DNA from: Balneolaceae bacterium
GTDB lineage: Bacteria > Bacteroidota > Rhodothermia > Balneolales > Balneolaceae
DNA length: 37,759 bases
Assembly (NCBI GenBank): GCA_007131725.1
Contig: SLPZ01000246.1
Span: 1-37,759, forward strand
Direction of reading: 5' to 3'
Positions 1 through 8,855 of the stretch are shown here, in pieces (within the stretch, counting starts at the first letter, position 1; each line of letters starts with the position of its first letter). The translations under genes and the position numbers were made by a program. Under the pieces are notes generated by a model, which saw only the letters and a list, made by a program, of their open reading frames with translations, was not told the origin of the DNA and made no database searches.

Positions 1-22
1 AAAATTAGAGTCAGTAAAATTT

Positions 23-1612
23 ATGGTCTATAAAACACCAACATTTTGTTTCCTCTTACTATCATTCGCTCTGTTTTCGATACAACCTGCGAATTCGCAA
101 AGTGTGGTAGAAGAAGCTGCAACAAGTGACGAAATTACCATAACACTGGATGAGGCCATACAGATTGCCCTGATTAATAACTACATGATACGCCAGGGTA
201 TTCTTGATGTGGAAAATGCCGAAGCACAAATCAGGGAAGCCTGGGGATCGGTTTATCCACAGGTGGCAACATCCGGCAGTTATACCCGGAACATTAAAAC
301 GCCCAATCCATTTGCCGGTTCAGACGCAGGCGGGCTTTTTGAAACACTGGGCGCACTGGAATGGCTTGCCTTCAACGAGCAGGCACGCACCGATGGTGAT
401 CCGGATACAGAGCCCATTCCGCTCGATGAATTTTTTGAACGTCAGCAGCAGGGTTATCGGGATGCAGGGCTGACTCCTCCCGGTATGGATGATACAAACC
501 CGTTTGCCGTGGAAAATCAATTCGAATTTGGCCTGTCGGTAACTCAAACCATTTATAATGGAGCTGCCTTTGCGGCAATCCGCGGTGCAAGGCAGGTTCG
601 GGAGTTGAATGAAGAGCAGGCTGAACTGGACAGACAGGTTGTAGTAGACGAAATAAAAAGCTCTTTTTATTCGGCACTGCTTGCCAGAGAACAGAGGGAA
701 GTGATTCGCGCAAGTGTAGACCGGTTACGGGAAACTGTTGAAGAGACGAAAAAATCCGTTCAGGCCGGTGTTCTTTCAAAATACGACAGAATTAGTGCAG
801 AGGTTGAACTCGTAAATCTTGAAACCAATCTGATTGAAGTGGAAAATCAGGCTGATCTGGCCGTAAAAAATCTGGCTCTGCAGCTTGGAATACCCACTCA
901 AACCAAGGTAAACCTCAGGGGAGCTTTGGTATACGATGATTCTATGCTTCCCGAATTTCTTGATGCTGACATTGCATATGAAAGAGCTCTGCAGCAGCGT
1001 CCGGATTTACGGCAGTCTGAAGGAATGATAGATCTGCTGAATGTTGAAGGAGATATCGCCCGCTCATCGTATTTGCCTACTGTAAATGCTTTTGCAAATG
1101 CAGCATACATCGGGCAGGTGCCATCAAACCGTGTCAGGGTTTTCCCGGTGGAGGGTGAAGAATTTACCTACGATTCAGAATCCAGAAGATTTTTTGATGA
1201 TTCCTACTGGAACCCCGCTGTGGCTGTCGGACTTAGTTTTAGCTGGAATATTTTCACAGGATTTCAGACCAGAATGAGGGTAGAACAAAATAAAATTGCA
1301 GTCAGGCAGGCTGAGATTAACCAGGAATTTCAGAAAAATGCAATCTACCTTGAAATTGAACAAGCCGTACGCAACCTGGAAACCGCTTTAAAGCGAATTG
1401 AAAGCCAGGAACGAAACATCGAACAGGCAGAGCTAAACTACGAATTTGCCCTAAAACGGTTGACCGAGGGCGCCGGAACACCCCTGCAGGAAAGGCAGGC
1501 ATCCTCGCTGCTGGATCAGAGCAGGGTAAATTACCTCTCAGCAGTGTACGATTATCTGATTGCATTAAGTAGGTATGAAAAAGCACTTGGCAATCCCATA
1601 TTAAAAGACTAA
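23..1612 (+). CDS. TolC-family outer-membrane efflux channel
   Basis: A 529-residue protein with an N-terminal signal peptide (hydrophobic core about residues 8-20) and the long alternating helical/strand pattern of the outer membrane efflux protein (OEP) family: two repeats, roughly residues 40-300 and 320-525, each with long coiled-coil helices. It would form the trimeric outer-membrane duct of a tripartite efflux pump. It is first in a co-directional operon: the adaptor gene starts 22 bases after its stop, followed by the RND pump. A loop-rich insertion around residues 90-165 makes it somewhat longer than typical TolC relatives. The ATG at 23 is followed directly by the signal peptide; no strong Shine-Dalgarno is seen upstream. 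The exported substrate cannot be read from sequence. Confidence 0.93.
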   Translation: MVYKTPTFCFLLLSFALFSIQPANSQSVVEEAATSDEITITLDEAIQIALINNYMIRQGILDVENAEAQIREAWGSVYPQVATSGSYTRNIKTPNPFAGSDAGGLFETLGALEWLAFNEQARTDGDPDTEPIPLDEFFERQQQGYRDAGLTPPGMDDTNPFAVENQFEFGLSVTQTIYNGAAFAAIRGARQVRELNEEQAELDRQVVVDEIKSSFYSALLAREQREVIRASVDRLRETVEETKKSVQAGVLSKYDRISAEVELVNLETNLIEVENQADLAVKNLALQLGIPTQTKVNLRGALVYDDSMLPEFLDADIAYERALQQRPDLRQSEGMIDLLNVEGDIARSSYLPTVNAFANAAYIGQVPSNRVRVFPVEGEEFTYDSESRRFFDDSYWNPAVAVGLSFSWNIFTGFQTRMRVEQNKIAVRQAEINQEFQKNAIYLEIEQAVRNLETALKRIESQERNIEQAELNYEFALKRLTEGAGTPLQERQASSLLDQSRVNYLSAVYDYLIALSRYEKALGNPILKD

Positions 1613-1634
1613 TTAAAAAAGACTCAATAAAACC

Positions 1635-2750
1635 ATGTTTAAAACGGCAATAAAAATAGGTATTGCAGCAGTATTAACAGCATTTGCCATCTCGTGCAAC
1701 GGCGATACAGAGAGCAGTGAAAATAATAATGATGCAGTCCGGCTGGTTCCGGTAGAAACTATCACTATTGAAATGGGTGATTTTGAAGATTTCATCAGGC
1801 TGACAGGAACTGTTGAGGCTATTGAAGATGCGATCATATCTTCCGAAAGTTCAGGGCGAATTTTATCTATAAGCGACCGCGGGCAGCGGGTGCGGCAGGG
1901 AGAGGTGATTGCGCAACTGGACGATCGAGTTCTAAGATCTCAGTACGAAGCGGCACGAACGGCTTACAACCTTGCCGATGATACCTATAACAGGCTGGAA
2001 GCACTCTATGCTGATTCTATCATCAGTACGCAGGATTATGAAAGTGCCAAAGCACAGCGCGATCAGGCCAGGGCACAGCTTGACCTCACCGAAAAACAAC
2101 TTCAGGATTCGAGAATTGAAGCTCCGTTCGACGGCCGGGTGGAAGACAGAATGATCCGTATGGGAGAATTGATAAATCCGGGTCAACCCGTGGTCAGATT
2201 GGTAAATACCAACACTGTAAGAATTTTGGCTGGAATTCCGGAAAGGTATTCTGGTGAAATTACAGAAGGTTCGGAAGTAATCGCCAATTTCAGGGGAATT
2301 GGAGGCCAGTTATTTACGAGTGAGGTTACCTATGCCGGCAACGTAATTGATCCTGATACACGTACTTTCACCGTAGAGGTCGAATTAAGCAATCCCGACA
2401 GAAGGGTTAAACCCGACATGGTTGCGGATCTTCAGGTGAAACGAAGCACTCTTAGTGATGTGATTGTGATTCCAAGAACAGCAATTTTGAGGGATGAAGA
2501 GGGAGTGTCGGTGTTTCGCTCGAGAGAAGAAAACGGAAGAAAAATTGCCGAGCTTGTGAATGTGAGGACAGGGCCTGCATCAGGACCGCTGATCCAGATT
2601 ATAGAAGGTTTATCCGAAGGAGATGACGTGGTGGTTTCAGGAATGAGAACTCTAAGTATAGGGGACGAGCTGAATGTGTTAAAAAATGAACCAAGTTTAG
2701 AACGCGCTGAACGCCTGAGAGAGCGTGACCGCCCTGTTGTTTCATTTTAA
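1635..2750 (+). CDS. Periplasmic adaptor (MFP) lipoprotein of an RND efflux pump
   Basis: A 371-residue membrane fusion protein of the AcrA/HlyD family. The N-terminus is a lipoprotein signal with an AISC box placing the lipid-bearing cysteine at residue 21. The order is the usual one: first lipoyl half-motif (about 65-98), alpha-helical hairpin (99-155), second lipoyl half with the family motif IEAPFDGRV at 161-169, then beta-barrel and membrane-proximal domains with IPRTAIL near residue 280. It should bridge the TolC-like channel encoded upstream and the RND pump encoded 44 bases downstream. The position between them fixes the role as an efflux adaptor. No regulator gene is visible in the window. 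Confidence 0.93.
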   Translation: MFKTAIKIGIAAVLTAFAISCNGDTESSENNNDAVRLVPVETITIEMGDFEDFIRLTGTVEAIEDAIISSESSGRILSISDRGQRVRQGEVIAQLDDRVLRSQYEAARTAYNLADDTYNRLEALYADSIISTQDYESAKAQRDQARAQLDLTEKQLQDSRIEAPFDGRVEDRMIRMGELINPGQPVVRLVNTNTVRILAGIPERYSGEITEGSEVIANFRGIGGQLFTSEVTYAGNVIDPDTRTFTVEVELSNPDRRVKPDMVADLQVKRSTLSDVIVIPRTAILRDEEGVSVFRSREENGRKIAELVNVRTGPASGPLIQIIEGLSEGDDVVVSGMRTLSIGDELNVLKNEPSLERAERLRERDRPVVSF

Positions 2751-2794
2751 GCCTACCTGAAAGCTGTCAAAAAAATTTGTAAAAATTTATCCAG

Positions 2795-5700
2795 ATGAAA
2801 TTAACTGAAATTACACTTAAGAACAGAACGGCGATTGTTGTATTAACGGCAATTTTGATAATTGCCGGCGCATACAGCTACAGTACAATCCCGAAAGAGT
2901 CGAACCCCTCGATCGAAATACCAATCTTTATCGTGAGCACCATTTATCCGGGTATATCGCCATCCGATATGGAGTCGCTGGTTACACAACCTATTGAGAG
3001 AGAACTTCAGGGAATCACCGGGGTTAAAGAAATCCGGTCTACCACAACCGAAAGCTTCAGCAGTGTGGTTGTTGAATTTGACCTCGATGTGCCGATTACG
3101 GAAGCCAGCCAGCGGGTGCGCGAACGTGTTGACCTTGCACGCAACGAACTGCCTCCCGATGCCGAAGAACCTTTCATTATAGAAATTGACGTGGATGATT
3201 TTCCAATTATGACCGTGAACCTGGCGGCAGATTATCCTCTGTCGAGATTAACGGAGGTTGCCGAACGCCTCGAAGAAGATATTGAGGCACTCGCAGGTAT
3301 CCGGGAAGTAGAAATGATCGGGAATATTGAACGGGAAGTTCAGGTGAATGTGGATCTTGCCAAATTAAATGGCTACGGATTGAGTTTTGGCCAGCTTGTA
3401 AATGCCATTCAGGGGCAAAACCTTACGATTCCCGGAGGCACGGTTGATGTTGATATGATGAGCTATCTGATTCGGGTTAGTGGTGAGTTTGATCAACCCG
3501 AAGAAATTGAAAATCTTGTAGTTGCCCGGCCCATGGGGGAAGGCCCGCTTGGCCCCGGGCTGGTTTATATGAGAGATGTGGCCGAAGTGCTTTTTGGATT
3601 TAAAGACCGGGAAAGTTTTGCACGGTTAAGAGCTTATAAAATTGATGAAAACGGCGAAAAAATAGATCTGCCGGAAGACGAGATACAAGACAACCAGGTA
3701 ATCAGCCTCAACATCAAAAAAAGGCCCGGAGTAAATATCCTGGATACCGCATACGAAGTAAAAGAAGTACTTGAAGAATATCCATTTCCTTCCGGCACGA
3801 GTGTTGTGATTTCAGGTGATTTCAGTGAGGATATTGAATCTCTGATATCAGACCTCGAAAACAGTATCATCAGCGGTATGCTCTTTGTGATATTGGTACT
3901 TGTTTTCTTCCTGGGAATTAGAAACGCCCTTTTAGTGGGTACAGCAGTTCCGCTGTCAATCCTTGTTGGCTTTATTGTGTTGGTTGTAATGGGGCAGACA
4001 GTAAATTTTATTATTCTCTTCAGTCTTATTATCGCATTGGGCCTTTTGGTGGATAACTCCATTGTGGTGGTTGAGAATATTTACCGGTATCGTGAAATGG
4101 GGTACGGGCGTTTCGAGGCCGCAAAACTTGCCACCGATGAGGTGGGATACGCTCTTATTGCGGCAACATCAACGCTGCTGGCAGCATTTATTCCCATGAC
4201 TTTCTGGCCCGGTATTATCGGCCAGTTTATGGGATACCTGCCCATGACGCTGATCATTGTTTTGTTATGTTCACTCTTTGTGGCCTTGGTATTATACCCG
4301 GTTTTAACAGCCTACCTGGTGAGACTGGATCACGAAGAGAGAAAACCCATTCCGGCTGTCCTGAAAGGAATATTGCTGGGACTTGCCATCTTTTTTGCTG
4401 TAGCCATAGGCATGGCAAACTGGATTACACTGATAGTTACGCTGCTGGTGATTGCTTTCTTTGTTTTAACATACCGGTACATCGTTAAGCCGCTTTCAAT
4501 TATTTTTACTGAGAAAACCTTGCCGCGTATCCTCAAATATTACAAAGTGATGATGCGGTCATTTCTGAAAAGAGATTACCGGCCGAGGTATGCACTGCTT
4601 CGCAATACAATGGCGCTTGGAAGTCTTGCACTGGCACTGCTGCTGGCCATACTGGGTGCTTTAGTGGGGTTATTTTCTCCAGCCTCAGGAATTATGCTTG
4701 CTGCGGCGGGTTTGTTTGGTGTGATCGGTGTTGTGATGGTGATTATCCATTTTTTAGAGGCAATGTATATTGGCGGAAAAATATCAATCATCATTGGTTT
4801 GGTACTGGGAATTTTCAATGCATTTATATTGATGCTTATCTCATTCACACAAACAGTCTCAATGCAGGTTTGGATTGTGCTTCTGGCTGTGCCAGTTGTG
4901 CTGATTGTTATGGGTGCACTGGGGCTTCTCAGAAAATCAACAAAACCAATCATTTTAACAGATAACCGATCACTGCTTCTGAATGCAGTTATGGGTACAC
5001 TTTTTGCCATTTTTGCCATGTTTAGTTTCGCTCCAACCGGGGTGGAGTTTTTCCCGGAAACTGATCCGAACCGGATTATTGTTGAGCTGGAAGGCCCGAT
5101 TGGGATGAATGTGCATGCAAGCAACGAAATCGCGGAAGACGTTCAGCAGCGAATCTACGATCTGATTGACAGAGATTCCGCAGTAAAAGCCAATATCGAA
5201 AATATCCAAACCAATGTGGGAGTATCCGGAGATCCGTTCTTTGGGGGTGGAGGCCAAAGCCCGGAATTGTCCAGGCTCACGGTAAACCTGGTAGATTTTG
5301 GTGATCGAGCTGAACCCTCAGCCAAAACGTTGAGTAAAATCAGAGAAGTTGTCAGAGATATTCCTGATATCATCATAAATATTGATGGTGAAGAGATTGG
5401 CCCACCAACCGGGGCACCGGTAAATATTGAGATTTCAGGAGACGATTTTGATGAGATTGTTCGAATTACCAGGGAAATCACAGAAAAATTAGTTGAAGCA
5501 TCCACCACGCAAAGAGTACCGGGGCTTGTTGATGTGCGAAATAATGTGAGTGGAGGGCTGCCCGAATACAGAATTCTGGTGGATTACGAAAAAGCCAGCC
5601 GGTTTGGCTTGAGTATGTCAGATATAGCTCAAACCATTCGTATTGCCAATAACGGCCTTGATGCCAGCAAATGGCGTGATGGAGAAGATGAGTATGACAT

Positions 5701-6574
5701 TGTAGTAAGGCTTCGGGAGGAAGACCGCCAGGACCTGGAAAGCCTCAGAAACCTCAACATTATGACGATGGCCAATACAATGGTGCCGCTGGTTTCGGTA
5801 GCTTCTTTTGAAGAGGGCTCAGGGCTTGGCAGCATCACACGTCTAAATTTGCAGCGTACTGCAACCGTAGAAGGTCAGGCTGCCCCCGGATTCAGTGGGC
5901 CTGAAGTACTGATGGAAGTGGAGGATCTGTTGGCAGAATACAAGGAGAACCTGCCGCCCGGGTATACCATGGAGTACACCGGTGAAAGTGAAGACCAGGA
6001 AGAGGCATTCGGATTCCTTACTACCGCTCTGATGGTTGGTTTTGCATTAATATTTTTGGTGATGCTCGCAAAATTCAACAACCTGATTTCCCCATTAATT
6101 ATTATTACAGCCGTGGGGCTCAGCCTGATTGGTGTTCTGCTTGGGCTGATTTTGACCCGCACCGCCTTTGGTCTGATGACCTTTATCGGTATTATATCCC
6201 TGGCCGGTATTGTTTGTGTGAACAATATTGTATTGATGGATTATGTGAAACAGTTAACTGAACAGGGGCTGAAAAAGAAAAATGCCATAATTGAGGCCGG
6301 TCTGATTCGATTCAGGCCGGTAATCCTGACCGCGATGACGACAATTCTGGGCCTTGTGCCGCTTACGTTTGGCATCAACATCGATTTTGTTGAATTTTTC
6401 ATCAGTTTTGATCCACAATTCCAGCTGGGTTCCGAAAATACGGCATTCTGGGGGCCGATGGGTATTGCCATTATCAGCGGTTTAACTTTTGCCACATTTT
6501 TGACCCTGGTGGTTGTTCCGGTACTCTATTCCGCGTTTGATTCTGTGGCTGCCAGGCTCTCAAACCTTAGATAA
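2795..6574 (+). CDS. RND-family efflux permease with an enlarged membrane domain
   Basis: A 1259-residue inner-membrane proton-driven efflux pump of the AcrB/HAE superfamily, which is usually about 1030-1060 residues. TM1 lies near residues 10-30, the first periplasmic porter region at about 35-350, and TM2-TM6 at about 355-508. TM4 carries GLLVDN (417-421), where the Asp-Asp proton relay of AcrB is Asp-Asn, a variant frequent in related pumps. TM7 starts near 727, followed by FPETDP (753-758), the second porter region and the C-terminal helices. The extra length lies mostly in residues about 510-725, which hold several additional hydrophobic segments. It is the last gene of the tolC-mfp-rnd operon, ending just before an intrinsic terminator. 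Confidence 0.93.
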   Translation: MKLTEITLKNRTAIVVLTAILIIAGAYSYSTIPKESNPSIEIPIFIVSTIYPGISPSDMESLVTQPIERELQGITGVKEIRSTTTESFSSVVVEFDLDVPITEASQRVRERVDLARNELPPDAEEPFIIEIDVDDFPIMTVNLAADYPLSRLTEVAERLEEDIEALAGIREVEMIGNIEREVQVNVDLAKLNGYGLSFGQLVNAIQGQNLTIPGGTVDVDMMSYLIRVSGEFDQPEEIENLVVARPMGEGPLGPGLVYMRDVAEVLFGFKDRESFARLRAYKIDENGEKIDLPEDEIQDNQVISLNIKKRPGVNILDTAYEVKEVLEEYPFPSGTSVVISGDFSEDIESLISDLENSIISGMLFVILVLVFFLGIRNALLVGTAVPLSILVGFIVLVVMGQTVNFIILFSLIIALGLLVDNSIVVVENIYRYREMGYGRFEAAKLATDEVGYALIAATSTLLAAFIPMTFWPGIIGQFMGYLPMTLIIVLLCSLFVALVLYPVLTAYLVRLDHEERKPIPAVLKGILLGLAIFFAVAIGMANWITLIVTLLVIAFFVLTYRYIVKPLSIIFTEKTLPRILKYYKVMMRSFLKRDYRPRYALLRNTMALGSLALALLLAILGALVGLFSPASGIMLAAAGLFGVIGVVMVIIHFLEAMYIGGKISIIIGLVLGIFNAFILMLISFTQTVSMQVWIVLLAVPVVLIVMGALGLLRKSTKPIILTDNRSLLLNAVMGTLFAIFAMFSFAPTGVEFFPETDPNRIIVELEGPIGMNVHASNEIAEDVQQRIYDLIDRDSAVKANIENIQTNVGVSGDPFFGGGGQSPELSRLTVNLVDFGDRAEPSAKTLSKIREVVRDIPDIIINIDGEEIGPPTGAPVNIEISGDDFDEIVRITREITEKLVEASTTQRVPGLVDVRNNVSGGLPEYRILVDYEKASRFGLSMSDIAQTIRIANNGLDASKWRDGEDEYDIVVRLREEDRQDLESLRNLNIMTMANTMVPLVSVASFEEGSGLGSITRLNLQRTATVEGQAAPGFSGPEVLMEVEDLLAEYKENLPPGYTMEYTGESEDQEEAFGFLTTALMVGFALIFLVMLAKFNNLISPLIIITAVGLSLIGVLLGLILTRTAFGLMTFIGIISLAGIVCVNNIVLMDYVKQLTEQGLKKKNAIIEAGLIRFRPVILTAMTTILGLVPLTFGINIDFVEFFISFDPQFQLGSENTAFWGPMGIAIISGLTFATFLTLVVVPVLYSAFDSVAARLSNLR

Positions 6575-6591
6575 ATCCGGATTTATTGAAT

Positions 6592-6627
6592 AAGCCAATT
6601 CCGGCAAATATACCGGGATTGGCTTTT
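6592..6627 (+). terminator. Intrinsic terminator of the efflux operon
   Basis: A 13-bp stem (6592-6604 with 6613-6625, one G-T pair) with an 8-base loop, running into a short T-run. It begins 18 bases after the RND stop codon and points the same way as the operon. Confidence 0.8.
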
Positions 6628-6761
6628 CCATAAACAATCGATCCATCGGGATGATGTGCATCCGGAAGATATTTATCCCGATTTCTGTTTTTATTTTCAG
6701 AATCCTCTTACCTTTTATACGTGAGTTCGAGATTGAATCGTTTAAATGAGCATCAAAAAGT

Positions 6762-6920
6762 GAGGCTGTTCAAAAAGGTCGTCATCCCGCACTTGATGCG
6801 GGATCTCCAGCCGTTGATATAGGCAGGAGATGCCAGTCTGTCCCTTTCGGGAGATCGGGGGTCCGGCATGACGAAATTGATTATGTTTTTTGCAATTTCG
6901 CACCCTTTTTGGACAGCCTC
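6762..6920. repeat. MITE-like palindromic element with 17-bp terminal inverted repeats
   Basis: The ends 6762-6778 and 6904-6920 are inverted repeats matching at 16 of 17 positions (GAGGCTGTTCAAAAAGG against its complement). Inside are smaller palindromes: GATGCGGGATC around 6793-6812, CTCCAGCC/GGAGATGCC-type arms, and GGTCCGGCATGACG at 6861-6874. Sequence blocks from it recur at 22283-22380 (TTCAAAAAGG..CGTCATCCCGC and CATGACGAAATTGATTATG) and, in part, at 37421-37452. Just downstream a small hairpin, AACGTC/GACGTT near 6941-6957, has a counterpart after the second copy. No ORF with protein features is seen inside. The stretch 6628-7037 otherwise holds nothing I recognise. Confidence 0.7.
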
Positions 6921-7037
6921 AGGCTCTTTTTTCAATTTCTAACGTCGAACTGACGTTTCATTAGTTTGTTTAATAACAAAACTGCAAGTAGTTTAATCTA
7001 ACTTATCTGAAATAACCGATCATTAAATCAAGTAACC

Positions 7038-7445
7038 GTGATTCAACGACCACAGTCTGTCTATCTTTTTATTGTATCTCTGATAAATCTCTTCGTTTTT
7101 TTTACACCGATCTACAGCAGGGCAATGGATGATCCCTACTCCTGGATCGGGATAGTGCTTGCGATTTCTTTAACGATCGCTATGATCGTTGCCTTCATCT
7201 CAATCTTTCTGTTCAAAAACCGAACGCTGCAGCTCAAAACGGTGAAACTTGCCACATCTATTCAGATAGTTGCAGTTGCCTCAGCAGCCGGTGTTATTTT
7301 TTCGATGGGTGGGATAGGATCTTATTTATGGCAGGAAGCATTGGGTCTGCTGCTCATCATTGTATCCTTGCTCTTACTCTGGATGGCCGGCCGGGGAATA
7401 AAAAAAGACAATGAGCTTGTTAAATCAATGGACCGAATACGATAA
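7038..7445 (+). CDS. DUF4293 family four-helix membrane protein
   Basis: A 135-residue protein starting with GTG. The opening MIQRPQSVYL matches the highly conserved start of the DUF4293 family (typically MIQRIQTVYL), known mainly from Bacteroidota and relatives. Four hydrophobic helices lie at about residues 8-25, 35-58, 68-90 and 95-115, and the C-terminus is charged. Its molecular function is unknown; in related genomes it is often next to housekeeping genes. It is followed after 6 bases by the EamA transporter gene, so the two are probably co-transcribed. Confidence 0.85.
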   Translation: MIQRPQSVYLFIVSLINLFVFFTPIYSRAMDDPYSWIGIVLAISLTIAMIVAFISIFLFKNRTLQLKTVKLATSIQIVAVASAAGVIFSMGGIGSYLWQEALGLLLIIVSLLLLWMAGRGIKKDNELVKSMDRIR

Positions 7446-7451
7446 TTAACA

Positions 7452-8369
7452 TTGAATAATCCCGCCCCTTCAGAAACACCGGTTTTAAAAGTTACATTGC
7501 TTCTGATAGCCGGTCTGCTAACGTTTGGTTTCGCGCCGATACTGGTGCGTTTTGCCACCGATGTTGAGCCCATTACCCTTGCTGCAATGCGGACCTTTTT
7601 TGCAGCGCTGTTTCTGGTCCCGTTTTGGTTAAAAGCCAGGGTTTCCTATTCACAGTTAAGAACAGAAGGAGCCAATCCATACTTGCTATTAGCCGCAGGG
7701 GTTGCTCTCGGATTGCATTTCACCCTGTGGATTGCCTCACTTCACTATACTTCTGTTGCATCGGCTTCGGTGCTTGTTACAATTCACCCCGTTATGCTGA
7801 TTGTTGCCGAAAGCATGTTGTTCAAAAAAAGATTTCGTCCGCTTGTCTGGATCGGGGTTTTTATAGCTTTTGGAGGTTCCGTTTTACTTGGTATTGCAGA
7901 TGATACCAACGCAGGGCAATTCCCAAATGCACTTTTAGGCAACTTTCTGGCATTTTCGGCAGCAGTAATATTTGTAATCTATTTTTTGCTCGGACGGCGC
8001 ATCCGCCAGTACACCGAATGGATAGATTATGTTTTTAATGTCTATCTATACGCAGCCATCGTTTGCATTATCCTGACATTTATTTGGACAGGCGGCTGGC
8101 CTTTTATCAGTTTCACGGCATTGTTGGTTGGAATTGCACTCGGTGTTGGGCCAACCATTATCGGCCACGGCTCCATGAATTATGCAGTGAAATATGTCTC
8201 GCCAACACTTCTTTCAACACTAATTTTGTCTGAAGCAGTATTTGCCGCCATTGCTGCCTATTTTATTTTTTCAGAGGTGCCATCACCTCTATCCATCACT
8301 GCCATGCTGATTATTATGGCCGGAGTTGCATTTAGCTGGACACGGCGTCTCGCCAGGAACAGAAATTAG
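7452..8369 (+). CDS. EamA/DMT-family inner-membrane transporter
   Basis: A 305-residue protein with ten predicted transmembrane helices arranged as two EamA repeats (about residues 10-150 and 165-300), the hallmark of drug/metabolite transporters such as RhaT and YdcZ relatives. The second half carries GPTIIGHGSMNYAVKYVSP, close to the conserved C-terminal EamA pattern. The start is a TTG 6 bases after the DUF4293 stop; the next internal ATG codons would remove the first helix, so TTG is preferred. Substrates in this family range from amino acids to metabolites and nucleotide sugars and cannot be assigned here. Confidence 0.88.
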   Translation: MNNPAPSETPVLKVTLLLIAGLLTFGFAPILVRFATDVEPITLAAMRTFFAALFLVPFWLKARVSYSQLRTEGANPYLLLAAGVALGLHFTLWIASLHYTSVASASVLVTIHPVMLIVAESMLFKKRFRPLVWIGVFIAFGGSVLLGIADDTNAGQFPNALLGNFLAFSAAVIFVIYFLLGRRIRQYTEWIDYVFNVYLYAAIVCIILTFIWTGGWPFISFTALLVGIALGVGPTIIGHGSMNYAVKYVSPTLLSTLILSEAVFAAIAAYFIFSEVPSPLSITAMLIIMAGVAFSWTRRLARNRN

Positions 8370-8855
8370 TATTTATAATGGAAGGAAAATGAAAACTTTT
8401 TTGTTTACCCTACAATAAATCACGCAATTTTCAGATGTTTCAATTCATTTATTATAAAATTATATGTAAATATGAGTAAGAATTAATGTTACCGGAAAAA
8501 CCCTCACTTACAGTTGAAAAAAGCCGTTTTTTATCGGTTTGAATACTATAATATCCGGCGATTTTTTGCATTGCAGCGCCAGTAATAGGGCAATATTTTG
8601 CTGGTCAGCAATAAAACCGGTATCTTTTTCGTTTGATATTGCTGATAAATTGAATGAGAAATTAAATAGTAACTTAAACAAGAAACAATCGTAACAGGCA
8701 GCTTCAAGAGAAATCTTATTTCTGTTCAATTAAATGTAAGTTTGATGATTATAGAAAATCACAAGTTTGGTAGGTGCCCGGAAGGCTACGTTAATTATAT
8801 TAATTGATTTTTTCAGTTAACGAAGCCTTTTTTAACAGGAACGAACCTGTAACAT
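8370..8855. other. AT-rich intergenic stretch upstream of the lytic transglycosylase gene
   Basis: About 486 bases without a gene I can support. It contains a 9-bp inverted repeat (8605-8613 with 8637-8645, loop 23) and, near the 3' end, the leader hairpin listed separately. A minus-strand reading frame of 73 codons at 8508-8729 has no recognisable protein features. Confidence 0.5.
8784..8833 (+). terminator. Leader hairpin with T-run before the mltF-like gene
   Basis: An 11-bp stem with one mismatch (8784-8794 with 8817-8827) encloses a 22-base AT-rich loop and is followed directly by six T residues, 22 bases before the ATG at 8856. It has the form of an intrinsic terminator or attenuator in the 5' leader. 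It could instead end a short upstream transcript. The large loop makes it weaker than the other terminators in this window. Confidence 0.45.

Noticed and set aside
4576-5124. Long minus-strand frame (182 codons) inside the RND pump gene
   Set aside because: It is antisense to a clear RND coding region with typical codon pattern, and the translated product is low-complexity serine, proline and isoleucine sequence without features.
8508-8729. Minus-strand 73-codon reading frame between the EamA and mltF-like genes
   Set aside because: It has no signal, domain or ribosome-binding site, and AT-rich composition explains its openness. I could not match it to any family.
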